A stretch of DNA of 64,000 nt from Candidatus Rhodoblastus alkanivorans (GCF_022760755.1 NZ_JAIVFP010000002.1:91841-155840), one strand, 5' to 3'. Counted from the first letter of the stretch, positions 46,999 through 56,505 are shown. Made by a program: numbers and translations. Notes: generated by a model not told the origin, from the sequence alone.

Positions 46999-47733
46999 AC
47001 GGGCATGGACACGTTGTCGCATATTCGCCCGATCAGCGCATCGTCCTCAACGCCGGGGACGAAGTAACCTGACGCCCCCGCGTCCGCATAGGCCTTGGCT
47101 CTGTCGAGAGCTTCGCCGACTGCTGGGCCTGCGTGGTCCTTCTGTTCGAAGAAGATGTCGGTGCGGGCGTTGATGAAAAGATCGATGCGCCTTTTCTCGG
47201 CAGCGTTGCGAATGGCGGCGATCCGTCGCGCTTGCCGGTGGATATCATAGAGGCCCGAGCCCTTCACGACCCGGTCCTCGAAATTGACGCCGACAACGCC
47301 CAGATCGAGCAGCCGCGAAACATTGTCGGCAAGCTCGCCGTCGTCCTCGCTGTACCCGCCCTCAAAATCGACGGTGACCGGGGCGTCGACGCTCGCCGCG
47401 ATCCGCCCCACGATTTGCTCGGCGAAAGCGATCGGGATGGCCTCGCCGTCCCGATAGCCGTGCGCCGCCGCGACGGACCAACTGCTCGTCGCGATCGCTC
47501 GCCCGCCCGCCCGCCGCGAGAATCGCTTTGGCGCTGCCGGCATCCCATGCATTGTAGAGCAGCAGCGGCGCGCCTTTGACGTGCAACTCGGTGAAGCGGC
47601 AGGCATTGTGGATCTGGCTCATTGCATCCTCTCCTTGGTTCGTCGATTGCATTGGCCGCGACGATGAGGGTGGGCGCGTTCCTCGATCGCGAGCGCCGCC
47701 GCGACATAGCTTTTGGTTTCCTGATTAATAAAT

Positions 47734-47747
47734 CTATCGGTAGATAG
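47734..47747. promoter_or_regulatory. Likely TetR operator, site 1
   Basis: CTATC-ggta-GATAG, a perfect 5-bp-arm palindrome 112 bp upstream of the PEP-mutase-like start, sharing CTATC/GATAG with the TetR self-operator at 49103-49128. Confidence 0.55.
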
Positions 47748-47788
47748 GCATTGACGGCCGAAACATCCAGGGTTATTTTTTCGATAAC

Positions 47789-47804
47789 GATCTATCGATA
47801 GGTC
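47789..47804. promoter_or_regulatory. Likely TetR operator, site 2
   Basis: GATCTATCGATAGGTC, a near-palindrome centred on CTATCGATAG, between the divergent PEP-mutase-like and DUF1993 genes. It probably belongs to the same regulator. Confidence 0.5.
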
Positions 47805-48040
47805 GTGAAAGGCAGTGGAGAGAAACTGGTGGCGCGACCGCCGCGCGCTCTGGTCGACATGGCGTGATCGAGGATATCGTAAGCGTTGTGGCGTTCCTTT
47901 CCGGCCCGTGCACAATCGATGCTGACCATCGGTGCGAACGCTTTATCGGTGCATCGATTACCGCCTGCTGGTTCGGTCAATTGGGATATAAGCCCCACCA
48001 TCGGTGGGCGCGGACACTGCAGCACTCGCAGGGAGGGATC

Positions 48041-48550
48041 ATGTACGCCCACGCGATTTCGCAATGCGCGCAAGCTTTGAGGAACCTGGAGACTTGGCTC
48101 GAAAAAGCCGAGCAGCAGGCAGCCGCCAGGAAGTTCGACGTCGGCGTGCTGATGTCCGCCCGCCTCGCGCCCGACATGAAACCGTTCATTTATCAGGTTC
48201 AGAGCGCGTGCGACTATGTCAAGGCGGCGGCAGCCTGGCTATCCGGGCAGACGCCGCCCGGGCATGAGGACACAGAGCAGACGATCGACGACGTGCGGGC
48301 CCGCATTCGTAAGACCGTCGCCTTTGCTCTGAGCGTGAAGGAACCGCAATATGCCGGGGCCGCCGCGCGGAAAGTCGCCCTGTCTTTCGCGCCCGCCGGC
48401 AAGGTCCTTGGCGGCGAAGACTATCTCCTGCAAATGACAATTCCGAACGTCTACTTTCACGTCGCGATGGCTTACGCGATCCTCCGCCATAACGGAGTCG
48501 ATATCGGCAAGATGGAGTTTCTCGGCCCGGTCAATTGGATTGACGCCTGA
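48041..48550 (+). CDS. DUF1993-type protein
   Basis: A 169-residue protein: MYAHAISQCAQALRNLETWL, ARLAPDMKPFIYQVQSACDY, VKAAAAWLSGQTPPGHEDTE, and the C-terminal YFHVAMAYAILRHNGVDIGK. This matches the DUF1993 (DinB-like four-helix) family of unknown function. GGGAGG lies just before ATG 48041. It is divergent from the PEP-mutase-like gene and convergent with the TetR gene, sharing the CTATC-type operators, so it is probably repressed by that TetR. Confidence 0.82.
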   Translation: MYAHAISQCAQALRNLETWLEKAEQQAAARKFDVGVLMSARLAPDMKPFIYQVQSACDYVKAAAAWLSGQTPPGHEDTEQTIDDVRARIRKTVAFALSVKEPQYAGAAARKVALSFAPAGKVLGGEDYLLQMTIPNVYFHVAMAYAILRHNGVDIGKMEFLGPVNWIDA

Positions 48551-48563
48551 TTGGTGCAAGCGG

Positions 48564-49091
48564 TCAAGCAACTGCCTCCTCGCGCCGTCGCAACAGGTCG
48601 CAGGTTGCGCGGTCATACGCCGTTGGGTCTCGGAGCGCATTGGCGACGACCAAGGCGCCCGTGAGCGTCGACAGGAATTCGGCGGCTTTGCTCTGCGACA
48701 ATCCTCGGGCGACCAGCTTGTCAAGGCACATTTTGAAAAAGCCTTTCACTTCGCTCGACACTTCCTCCGGCAGGTCTTGCGAGGCGGCACCGAGCACCGT
48801 GCATGGGCACATGCTAGGTTCAGACATGGCGGTTCCTCGAAAGATTTTGGTCCAGACCCGGATAGGATCGGGGTCCTTCGCCAGCGCTTCGTCGACGTGC
48901 TGCGAGACCGCTTGGGCCCAACGCCGGATAACGGCCGCGGCGAGATTTTCCTTGGTCGGAAAGTGGTAGTGGACGCTTGAACTCTTTATCCCCACATCCG
49001 CCGCGATTTCGCGAAAGCTAAAGCCGCCGAAGCCGCCGAGTCGCATGCGCTGTTCCGCTGCGTCCATGATAGCGATCTTGACCTCGCTCAC
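48564..49091 (-). CDS. TetR family repressor
   Basis: A 175-residue protein with HTH KIAIMDAAEQRMRLGGFGGF, SFREIAADVGIKSSSVHYHF and PTKENLAAAVI. A cysteine-containing segment, SMCPCTVLGAASQDLP, lies in the ligand domain, suggesting redox or electrophile sensing; this is inference. It is convergent with the DUF1993 gene (14 bp apart) and has a perfect palindrome 12 bp upstream. Confidence 0.88.
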   Translation of the reverse strand: MSEVKIAIMDAAEQRMRLGGFGGFSFREIAADVGIKSSSVHYHFPTKENLAAAVIRRWAQAVSQHVDEALAKDPDPIRVWTKIFRGTAMSEPSMCPCTVLGAASQDLPEEVSSEVKGFFKMCLDKLVARGLSQSKAAEFLSTLTGALVVANALRDPTAYDRATCDLLRRREEAVA

Positions 49092-49102
49092 GCAGTTCTC
49101 CC

Positions 49103-49128
49103 TTAGCTATCTTCCGATAGATAGCTAA
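49103..49128. promoter_or_regulatory. TetR self-operator
   Basis: TTAGCTATC-N8-GATAGCTAA, perfect 9-bp arms with the spacer ttccgata, just upstream of the tetR gene. Same overall geometry as the operator at 24933-24958 but a different sequence. Confidence 0.78.
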
Positions 49129-49361
49129 TGCTCCAGAGCGAGTGCTGTCAATCCGCCACTTCTCGCGAACGGTCCATCGCGCTACGCTCACAATCCGCTC
49201 ATCGCCGCCGTCGAAATTTTCGATCGCGACGGGCCACTTTGGGTCCACGAGTGTGAGTTCATTTTGCTAGCAGAATGTCCACTACGTGGGCGATTGCCGC
49301 CGGCGGGACCGCAGAAATCATTCCGCCGAAAGAGCAGAAACGGCGCTCACGCGCCGCCATC

Positions 49362-50282
49362 CTAAAACTTCCAGACCGGGATCCCGAGTTTGCGCGCCTT
49401 GTCGCAGAGGTTTTCCTGGATGCCTGTCCCGGCGAACACCATGACTCCGATGGGCAGAACATCGAGCATTTGATCGTTGCGCTTGAAGGGCGCCGCCTTG
49501 GCGTGTTTCGTCCAGTCGGGTTTGAAGGCGATCTGCGGGACTTTGCGATGATCGGCCCAGCGGGCGGCGATCAGCTCCGCGCCCTTGGGCGAGCCGCCAT
49601 GCAGCAGAACCATGTCGGGGTGCTTGTCAAAGACCTTGTCGAGTTTGTCCCAGACCAGGCGATGATCGTTGAAGTCGAGGCCACCGGTGAGAGCGACCTT
49701 CGGGCCGACGGGCAAGAGCACCTCGTTTTCGGAGCGGCGCTTGGCGGCAAGAAAATCCCGACTGTCGATCACGGCTGAGGTCAGCGCCCGATGATTGACC
49801 ATCGACCCGGCGCGCGGGCGCCAGACGGAGTGGAGGTGGCGCTCGAATTGGTCGGCGGCCTGATCGCGGAAGAATTCCATGCTGTTCCTGCGCTCGATCA
49901 GCGTCTGCCCTTCGGCGGTGAGGCGCTCGAGCTCGACCGAGCGGATTTCTGAGCCGTCCTGTTCTTTCTGGCCGCGCTTTTGCGCCTGCTCGTTGTCGTC
50001 GAGTTCGCGCTCGATCCGGCTGGCGGCGCGGTGGAAGAGATTGACGGTCGACCAGAGCAGGTCTTCGAGGTCGGGTTCAAGGCGGGTGTCGCCCAGGGTG
50101 GAGACGAGGGCGTCAAACATGTCGGCGACGGCGCCCGCGACGATCCGGGCTTCGGGAAGCGGTCGGGCGTCGGGCTCATCCTGGAAGGGACGATGGCCAT
50201 AGAGCTGGAGTTCGGCGAGGAGGTGCTCGGTCGGGGATGAATTCTGCGCTTCAAAGCCGGTTTCGTCGCATTCGGTGGTCAT
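49362..50282 (-). CDS. DUF2493 (YspA/SLOG-type) protein
   Basis: A 306-residue protein. The N-terminal 190 residues are helical (VADMFDALVSTLGDTRLEPD, AASRIERELDDNEQAQKRGQ). The C-terminal domain reads VALTGGLDFNDHRLVWDKLD, MVLLHGGSPKGAELIAARWA and IAFKPDWTKHAKAAPFKRND, the DUF2493/YspA Rossmann-like fold related to SLOG nucleotide-binding domains. It is common on alphaproteobacterial plasmids and ICEs beside the genes that follow. Start 50282 is preferred; the frame extends to 50561 through low-quality sequence. Function unknown. Confidence 0.8.
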   Translation of the reverse strand: MTTECDETGFEAQNSSPTEHLLAELQLYGHRPFQDEPDARPLPEARIVAGAVADMFDALVSTLGDTRLEPDLEDLLWSTVNLFHRAASRIERELDDNEQAQKRGQKEQDGSEIRSVELERLTAEGQTLIERRNSMEFFRDQAADQFERHLHSVWRPRAGSMVNHRALTSAVIDSRDFLAAKRRSENEVLLPVGPKVALTGGLDFNDHRLVWDKLDKVFDKHPDMVLLHGGSPKGAELIAARWADHRKVPQIAFKPDWTKHAKAAPFKRNDQMLDVLPIGVMVFAGTGIQENLCDKARKLGIPVWKF

Positions 50283-50596
50283 GGCGCTTGCCTGTCTCGG
50301 ATCGACCGCGCCCATCGCGGCCTTCGTGGCGACGAAAGGCGGCATGCGGAGCGGACCTGCACTCCGCAGGGAACCGAAGGAGCCGAAGCAAAGCGGAGGA
50401 TGGCGGCGGCCGGCTATTTTGTCTCGCGATGTAAAGGCGGCTTGTCCGCCGACGGAAAATAGTCGGTCACAGCCATTGCCGGTCCGATCCGCTTGCCGCT
50501 CGATCGCCCTCTCAGAAGGCCGTGGGCCCGGTCCTCTCCGAAGCTGCGCAAAGCGCCACACTCGAATGCGACATCAACCCCGCGCCAGGATGCAAT
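50283..50596. other. Intergenic, leader of the DUF2493 gene
   Basis: No gene. Two GGAACCGAAGGAGCC-type inverted blocks lie around 50380-50400. The GAGAGAG leader motif found upstream of other backbone genes is absent here. Confidence 0.35.
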
Positions 50597-51646
50597 TCAT
50601 GAGGCGGCGCCGACGCCTGAGACCGTCTCCATGAAACGCGCCACGTCCTCGGGAGCCAGCTGCCCACGCAACGACTCTTGAAGCCCGTCGGCGTCGAATG
50701 CGCGGAGATCATCATTGAAATCCCCCAGGCTTGGCGATAGCGCAATCGCCTCGATCCCGGCCGCTTTCGCTCGGTCGATCAAACCCTCTGCCGCTTGGTC
50801 CCCAGCCGAATCCCTGTCACGGGCGATATAGAGCCGGCGCAATTTTGCCGGGAACTGGATGGCGGAGAGATGCGCGGCCGACAGCGCGGCGATCATCGGC
50901 AGAGCGGGCAAGACGCAGCGCAGCGACAACATGGTCTCGATGCCTTCGCCAGCCACCAGACAATCCTGCGCCATTCCAAACCGCACGCCATGGCCCAAAA
51001 GATGTCCCATCGCCCGCCTCGGCGTGTCAATCGGCGCCTTGTCTTGCCGCAAAGGGTCGAGCCAGGTGCGATGCGCGCCGGTGATCTCGCCGTCGAGATC
51101 GGTGACGGCGGCGATCATCGCCGGCCAGCTCTGGACTCGAGAGCGTCGATCAGGCCGGCAATAGCAATGGGGATGGAAGCGGAGGTTTTCCGCTCCATGC
51201 GAGGACATGACGCCGCGCTTGCGCAGATAGGCTTCCGCAAGCGTGCCCGAAATCGCCCGCGACATGGCGACCAGCCGCCGCGCCGATTCCGACGATCCAG
51301 ATGGCGCCGAAGTCTGCCGGCGCCCACTTTCGGGCTCCGGCCTCGGAAGCGCCAGAAACCGCCTGGCTTCATCGACAACGTCGTGAAACTGGACAAGGCC
51401 GCAGCTCTCGCGGATGACGTCGAGCAGATCGCCGTGCTCGGACGTCGCCGCATCAGTCCACCTGCCCGCCGCGCCCTTGCCAAAGTCCGGTCCTATCAGC
51501 CGGACGAACATCGAGCGTCCTGGCGTATTGCGCACATCGCCCACGAGCCAATAGCGGCCTTCGCGTCGGCCATTGGAGAGATAATGACGGCATACCGCTT
51601 GCGCCTCGCGCGCAAGACGGCAGGCCAATTCACTCGCCGGCGCCAT
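50597..51646 (-). CDS. Toprim-domain, primase-like protein
   Basis: A 349-residue protein. The N-terminal part (REGRYWLVGDVRNTPGRSMF, GKGAAGRWTDAATSEHGDLL) resembles the zinc-free primase-associated region. The C-terminal Toprim fold has CLVAGEGIETMLSLRCVLPA (Glu of motif 1) and LRRLYIARDRDSAGDQAAEG (DxD motif 2). Such genes lie next to strawberry-notch genes on alphaproteobacterial plasmids/ICEs and are thought to prime replication or repair. It begins 3 bp after the stop of the large upstream gene, so the two are coupled. Confidence 0.82.
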   Translation of the reverse strand: MAPASELACRLAREAQAVCRHYLSNGRREGRYWLVGDVRNTPGRSMFVRLIGPDFGKGAAGRWTDAATSEHGDLLDVIRESCGLVQFHDVVDEARRFLALPRPEPESGRRQTSAPSGSSESARRLVAMSRAISGTLAEAYLRKRGVMSSHGAENLRFHPHCYCRPDRRSRVQSWPAMIAAVTDLDGEITGAHRTWLDPLRQDKAPIDTPRRAMGHLLGHGVRFGMAQDCLVAGEGIETMLSLRCVLPALPMIAALSAAHLSAIQFPAKLRRLYIARDRDSAGDQAAEGLIDRAKAAGIEAIALSPSLGDFNDDLRAFDADGLQESLRGQLAPEDVARFMETVSGVGAAS

Positions 51647-51649
51647 TGT

Positions 51650-54600
51650 TCAGGCCGCCGCCCGCTCGGCGATGCGCTCGAGCGGGTAGCGCTCCAGCAC
51701 CTTGCCCAAAACCTCCGGGCCAGCGGCGTCGGTCGGCACGAACATCCGCAGCTTCCAGGAAATGATCTCACCGAACAGACCATAAGCGCGCAGCCGGTCA
51801 CGCATCATGTCGGTGAAGCCGGTCATTTCGATGCGATTGACTCCCATGACGCGAACCCGGCGAAGCTGCAGCCCCTCGCTGAGATCGAGGATGGTCTTGC
51901 CTTCGATCAGCGCGGCGAAGGCGCCTTCGGGCGACAGGCTGGTCGGGCCGGTTTCAAGCGCAATTGCCGCCCAGGCCGCCGAGACCTTGCGGCCGACAAT
52001 GCGCTCCCCGACGTCGGTCTGCAGCCTGTAGACTCGGGACGATTCGTTGGGCAGACGCTTCCAGATCGGCAGGAGGAGGCCGGAAACAATGTGGATCTGG
52101 CTCTCGGTGAATTCCGGCACGTCGGCGAGTTCCGCCAGCCAGGCGCGGACAAAAGTCGCGCGGTCGGCCTCCTGCCAATGGGTCTGCGGCATCATCCCGA
52201 GCGCAAGGGAGGGATGCTCCATCGGCCGGATCAGCCGGACCCGGCGTTCGACCTCACCATCGTCGAGCATGACGCTGGGGCTGGGAACCTGCACCGCGGC
52301 GCGGCCCGACTGGCTGTTGACCAGCAATTTTGTCCGCGGATCAGACAATCGGTCGAGCGCGTCTTCCAAGGTCACCGGGCGATTTCGCTCGCGCTGGGTG
52401 ATCGTCAGCAGCGTCGTTTCGGCTGATGTCCCCGGATGGGTGTAGATCGTCCGCCGGTCGGTGACGACAAAACTCTCCGCCGTCAGCGTCTCCAGCCCGA
52501 CGTCATAGGTTCCTGACGCAATCGCGCCCTCGATGCGGGCCGTCAACAATTGCTCGAACGCCGTGAACAGGATGTTTTGCAACTCGATGGTCAAAGCCAG
52601 CAGGCGGTTGAGGAAAGTCGTGATCGGCGGCAGATCGTCCTTGATGCCATTGCTGTCGGTCAGTGCGAGGCCGGTCGCCTCCTCGAAGGCGGCGAGAGAG
52701 CAATTCTCGACCTTGCCATTGACCAGCAGCAGGTAGAGCTGGCGCAGCGCGTCGCGGGCGTAAAAGCTTTCAAGATTATCTTCTGGACGGAACAGCCCCT
52801 GCCCTCCCGTCTGCCGCTGGCCCTTGGTGATGGCGCCGAGCGTGTCGAGGCGGCGCGCGATGGTCGATAGAAAGCGTTTTTCGGCCTTCACATTGGTGGC
52901 GATCGGCCGGAACAAAGGCGGCTGGGCCTGATTAGTGCGGTTGGTCCGCCCAAGACCCTGAATGGCGGCGTCGGCCTTCCACCCGGCCTCAAGCAGATAA
53001 TGGACGCGCAGGCGCCGGTTCTTCGCCGAGAGTTCGGCGTGATAAGAGCGCCCCGTGCCGCCGGCGTCGGAAAAGACCAGGATGCGCTTGACGTCATCCA
53101 TGAAGGCCTGGGTTTCTGCTAGATTCGCCGAACCCGCCCGGTTCTCGACGACAAGGCGGTCCACCCGGTCCGATCCGGTCTTGCGGATGATCCGGCGCGA
53201 GCGGCCCGTCACTTCCGCCACCAGGTCCGCCCCAAAACGCTGGACGATCTGGTCGAGCGCGCCATGCACCGGCGGCAGCGAGGCGAGCTTTTCGATCAGC
53301 CGATCACGCCGCGCGGCAGCGTCGCGGCTTTGCACCGGCTGGCCATCGCGAAACACTGGCCGCGAGGACAGATTGCCCTCGCCGTCGGTGAAGGGCTCAT
53401 AAAGCTGGGTCGGAAAACTGTGGGCGAGATAATCGAGGACATATTCGCGCGGGGTGATGTCGACCTGGACGTCGCCCCAGTCCTCGGTAGGGATTTCGGC
53501 GAGACGGCGCTCCATCAAAGCCTCGCCGGTTGAGACGATCTGAATGACCGAGGCGTGGCCGGCGGCTAAATCGTGGTCAATAGCGGCGATCAGCGAGGGC
53601 GTCTTCATCGCCGTGATGAGGTGATTGAAGAAACGCTGCTTGGCGCTCTCGAAGGCTGAACGCGCGGCGGATTTCGCCTGCCGGTTCAGCGTACCGGTCT
53701 CGCCAGTGATGTTGGTCGCCTCGAGCGCCGCGGCGAGGTTGTTGTGGATGATGCTGAACGCGCCGGCATAGGCGTCGTAAATGCGGATCTGCTCGTCAGT
53801 GAGCTGATGCTCGAGCATGTCATATTCGACGCCTTCGTAGCTCAGCGACCGCGCGGCATAGAGGCCGAGCGCTTTCATGTCGCGAGCCAACACCTCCATG
53901 GCGGCGACCCCGCCCGCCTCGATCGCCTCGACGAATTCGCTACGGGTGGCGAAGGGAAAATCCTCGCCGCCCCACAGGCCGAGCCTTTGGGCATAGGCGA
54001 GATTATGCACGGTGGTCGCCCCAGTCGCCGAGACATAGACGACGCGCGCATCTGGCAACGCGTGCTGCAAACGCAGTCCCGCGCGGCCCTGCTGCGAGGC
54101 GGCCTGGTCGCCGCGCTCGCCCTTGCAGCCGGCGGCGTTCTGCATCGCATGGCTTTCATCGAAAATAATCACGCCGTCGAAATCGCCGCCGAGCCAATCG
54201 ACGATTTGGCGCACGCGCGAGACCTTTTCATCGCGCGCGTCGGAGCGCAAAGTGGCGTAGGTCGTAAAAAGGATGCCCTCCGCCAGCCGGATCGGCGCGC
54301 CCTGGCGAAAACGCGACAGCGGCGTTACCAGAAGTCGCTCCTGGCCCAACGCCGACCAGTCGCGCTGCGCGTCCTCGATCAGCTTGTCGGATTTCGACAC
54401 CCAGACCGCGCGGCGGCGGCCTTTAAGCCAATTATCGAGCAGAATGCCCGCGACTTGCCTGCCCTTGCCGGCGCCAGTGCCGTCGCCCAAAAACCAGCCC
54501 CGGCGAAACTGGAAAGCGTTTTCGGCGTCGTCGGAAGCCGCGGAAACGTTATCGAAGGTTTCGTCTACGGTCCAGAATCCAGCAAGGCGGCCGCCATGCG

Positions 54601-55990
54601 CCTCGCCCGCCTGGATGACGCTTTCGAGCTGGGCATCGGACAGCAGACCACTGGAAATTATGCTGGCGGGCAGATGCGGGCGGTACGTGGGTTTGGGCGG
54701 CGCGACCGAAGCCATGGCCGCCGACTGCACCAGTTTGGTCGGATGAACCCTGGACTCCGGGATACGGATCGACTGCAATCCGTATTCCTCATAAAGCGCC
54801 TCCGTCAGACTCCGGCCTTCGAGCGGCTTCCATTCCACCGTCTCATAGGCCAGCTCCAAAACCTCTGGGTCGGACGTCTTAGCCGGGAGCGGGGCTGGAC
54901 GAGCGGCGATTGCGTGCGGCGCCCGCGCGATCATCGGGCGAACGGCGGACGAAACGCTGACTGGCGCCGCGAGGATCAGGCGCGCCGGAACCAATTGCGT
55001 CACCCAGCCGAGCAGCGTGGCGACATCGGGCGCAATCCCGGGCGAAGCCGGGAGGCTCGTCGGATCGGCGGCGGGAAGCCGGTCGATGACGGTCAGGCGC
55101 GTGTCGATGGTCGTGCCATGTTTGGCGAAGACCGCGCCGTCAATGGCGGCGGAGAAGACAACGCGCCCGCGCTCCTGCAGCCGGACGAAATGCTCGGTCC
55201 AGCTGGGGTTATCCGGCGCGCAACTCGCCCCGGTGATCGCCACCAGCCTTCCGCCTTCCGTGAGTCGAGCAAGCGCCGAAGAAATATGGCGAAGGGCGGC
55301 GCCTGCCATTTGACGATCGACATTGGCGAGCGCGGAAAAGGGCGGATTCATCAGCACGACACTCGGCGTCACGCCAACGTCGAGATAATCGTCAATCTGC
55401 GCGGCGTCGAAACGGGTCACCGCGACGCCGGGAAACAAATGGCCGAGCAACCCGGCGCGGGTCTCGGCCAACTCGTTCAGAACGAGCGACCCGCCGGCGA
55501 GCTCGGCGAGAATGGCCAGCAGCCCGGTCCCCGCCGAAGGCTCGAGCACGAGATCGGCGGGTGTGATCGCCGCGGCGACGCGGGCGACGAGCCCGAGCGC
55601 GATCGGCGTCGAGAATTGCTGCAGCGCCTGGCTTTCTTCCGAGCGGCGCGTATGCGTGGGCAAGAGACCGGCGATCTTGGTCAGCATCGCCAGCAGCGCG
55701 GCGGGCGAGCCGGCGCGCGCCTGCATCGCGGGACCAAATTTGCGCAGGAAGAGGACCGTCGCCGCCTCGCAGGCGTCATAGGCCATTTTCCAGTCCCAGG
55801 CGCCTTGGGCGTCCGAACCGCCAAAGGCGAATTCCATCGCCGCCCGCAACATCGGCGCGTCGACGCGCTTGCCGCGTTCGAGAGCGGCAAGAAGATTCTG
55901 CGCGGCGGCGAACGACGCATCGGGGGACAGCGGGCCAGCCGGAATCGGCGCGGCGGCGAGTGTGGCAAGGCGAGCGGGAGCATGGGTCAT
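51650..55990 (-). CDS. Strawberry-notch-type methyltransferase-helicase fusion
   Basis: A 1446-residue protein. The N-terminal N6-type methyltransferase domain has EPSAGTG (150-156) and the catalytic NPPF (215-218). A superfamily 2 helicase follows: Walker A GTGAGKGRQ (504-512), DESH (611-614), an SAT-like YVSATGATTVHNLAYAQ, and LGRTNRTNQ (motif VI). The strawberry-notch C-terminal domain extends from there. It is conserved on plasmids and ICEs of alphaproteobacteria; its role is unproven, perhaps defence or anti-restriction. ATG 55990 gives the family N-terminus (the frame is open to 56050). It has a structured GAGAGAG leader and is followed by the Toprim gene. Confidence 0.88.
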   Translation of the reverse strand: MTHAPARLATLAAAPIPAGPLSPDASFAAAQNLLAALERGKRVDAPMLRAAMEFAFGGSDAQGAWDWKMAYDACEAATVLFLRKFGPAMQARAGSPAALLAMLTKIAGLLPTHTRRSEESQALQQFSTPIALGLVARVAAAITPADLVLEPSAGTGLLAILAELAGGSLVLNELAETRAGLLGHLFPGVAVTRFDAAQIDDYLDVGVTPSVVLMNPPFSALANVDRQMAGAALRHISSALARLTEGGRLVAITGASCAPDNPSWTEHFVRLQERGRVVFSAAIDGAVFAKHGTTIDTRLTVIDRLPAADPTSLPASPGIAPDVATLLGWVTQLVPARLILAAPVSVSSAVRPMIARAPHAIAARPAPLPAKTSDPEVLELAYETVEWKPLEGRSLTEALYEEYGLQSIRIPESRVHPTKLVQSAAMASVAPPKPTYRPHLPASIISSGLLSDAQLESVIQAGEAHGGRLAGFWTVDETFDNVSAASDDAENAFQFRRGWFLGDGTGAGKGRQVAGILLDNWLKGRRRAVWVSKSDKLIEDAQRDWSALGQERLLVTPLSRFRQGAPIRLAEGILFTTYATLRSDARDEKVSRVRQIVDWLGGDFDGVIIFDESHAMQNAAGCKGERGDQAASQQGRAGLRLQHALPDARVVYVSATGATTVHNLAYAQRLGLWGGEDFPFATRSEFVEAIEAGGVAAMEVLARDMKALGLYAARSLSYEGVEYDMLEHQLTDEQIRIYDAYAGAFSIIHNNLAAALEATNITGETGTLNRQAKSAARSAFESAKQRFFNHLITAMKTPSLIAAIDHDLAAGHASVIQIVSTGEALMERRLAEIPTEDWGDVQVDITPREYVLDYLAHSFPTQLYEPFTDGEGNLSSRPVFRDGQPVQSRDAAARRDRLIEKLASLPPVHGALDQIVQRFGADLVAEVTGRSRRIIRKTGSDRVDRLVVENRAGSANLAETQAFMDDVKRILVFSDAGGTGRSYHAELSAKNRRLRVHYLLEAGWKADAAIQGLGRTNRTNQAQPPLFRPIATNVKAEKRFLSTIARRLDTLGAITKGQRQTGGQGLFRPEDNLESFYARDALRQLYLLLVNGKVENCSLAAFEEATGLALTDSNGIKDDLPPITTFLNRLLALTIELQNILFTAFEQLLTARIEGAIASGTYDVGLETLTAESFVVTDRRTIYTHPGTSAETTLLTITQRERNRPVTLEDALDRLSDPRTKLLVNSQSGRAAVQVPSPSVMLDDGEVERRVRLIRPMEHPSLALGMMPQTHWQEADRATFVRAWLAELADVPEFTESQIHIVSGLLLPIWKRLPNESSRVYRLQTDVGERIVGRKVSAAWAAIALETGPTSLSPEGAFAALIEGKTILDLSEGLQLRRVRVMGVNRIEMTGFTDMMRDRLRAYGLFGEIISWKLRMFVPTDAAGPEVLGKVLERYPLERIAERAAA

Positions 55991-56085
55991 AGGGAACAAC
56001 CTCAGGAGAGTTTTGCGGGATCGAACCGGAGCCTCTCTCTCAAATCCCACGGTTCATTCCCCTCCCGGCCCTCCTCTTCCTCTCC
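55991..56085 (-). promoter_or_regulatory. Structured leader with GAGAGAG core (strawberry-notch gene)
   Basis: On the minus strand a stem GAACCG...CGGTTC encloses GAGAGAGAG, then a GCAAAACTCTCC stretch leads to the start codon. About 85 bp are nearly identical to 57441-57534 upstream of the DUF6878-like gene. A purine-rich GAGGAAGAGGAGGG precedes the stem. Confidence 0.7.
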
Positions 56086-56095
56086 AGGCGAGCAT

Positions 56096-56125
56096 AGAAA
56101 AAGGTCCGGCGCGAAGCGCCAGACC
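56096..56125 (-). terminator. Rho-independent terminator of the 110-residue gene
   Basis: On the minus strand, GGTCTGGCGC-ttc-GCGCCGGACC then TTTTT, 33 bp after the stop at 56158. Similar to the terminator at 57548-57576. Confidence 0.88.
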
Positions 56126-56157
56126 TAAGCCGCGTAGCCTTTTCGGTACGGCGCGAC

Positions 56158-56490
56158 TCACGCAGCGGCCGCCAGGGCGGGGGCGAGGCGCCAGATCGGA
56201 AGAACGGCGCCGTCGGCCTCGATCGCCCGTCCCGTGGCGGCGAGCATTCCGGTCGCCGCGGCGACGTTGAAGAATTTTGACGTCGGATCGAGGATGACTT
56301 CGCCCGCGGCGAGGGTTTCGGAGACGCCGAGGATGTTTCGCGTCAGGGATCCAAGAAGACCTCTGGTTTTCGATGCGATCTGGAGAGCTACGGCGCCGTT
56401 GGCGACGTAGCTGGTCTGATAGAGGCGCGCGTCATTGACAGCGCAGACGGCGATGGGACCGAGGTCGATGGCTTTCAGGTCGAGGCGCAC
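56158..56490 (-). CDS. Plasmid-backbone protein of unknown function (110 residues)
   Basis: Reads MRLDLKAIDLGPIAVCAVND, RLYQTSYVANGAVALQIASK and KFFNVAAATGMLAATGRAIE. No family is recognised. It starts 15 bp after the DUF6915-like gene stop and ends at a strong terminator, closing a three-gene operon (57440-56158). Confidence 0.65.
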   Translation of the reverse strand: MRLDLKAIDLGPIAVCAVNDARLYQTSYVANGAVALQIASKTRGLLGSLTRNILGVSETLAAGEVILDPTSKFFNVAAATGMLAATGRAIEADGAVLPIWRLAPALAAAA

Positions 56491-56505
56491 TGGATATTTG
56501 CTCCG

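Larger units (their letters stand above)
44931..47622 (-). pseudogene. PEP mutase/isocitrate lyase-family gene, interrupted by an IS
   Basis: The 5' part (46999-47622) starts MSQIHNACRFTELHVKGAPL and LLYNAWDAGSAKAILAAG, a PEP-mutase-like TIM-barrel start, and continues VTVDFEGGYSEDD and GVVGVNFEDRVV, FINARTDIFFEQ. The 3' part (44931-45095) follows beyond the 1.9 kb IS: NVMVMEGLPSHARLSELGVA, RISYGPIPFIRAMEALGQ and a stop at 44931-44933. The join at SMP-V is exact apart from the 5-bp duplication. A second lesion is an extra GGGC unit near 47501-47515; removing it restores the frame AAGGRAIATSSW. AAGGAGAGG precedes ATG 47622. Such enzymes cleave or rearrange C-C or C-P bonds in 2-methylisocitrate- or carboxyPEP-like substrates. 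Confidence 0.88.

Noticed and set aside
53744..56128. 794-residue plus frame opposite the strawberry-notch gene
   Set aside because: Antisense shadow of a gene with clear methyltransferase and helicase motifs.
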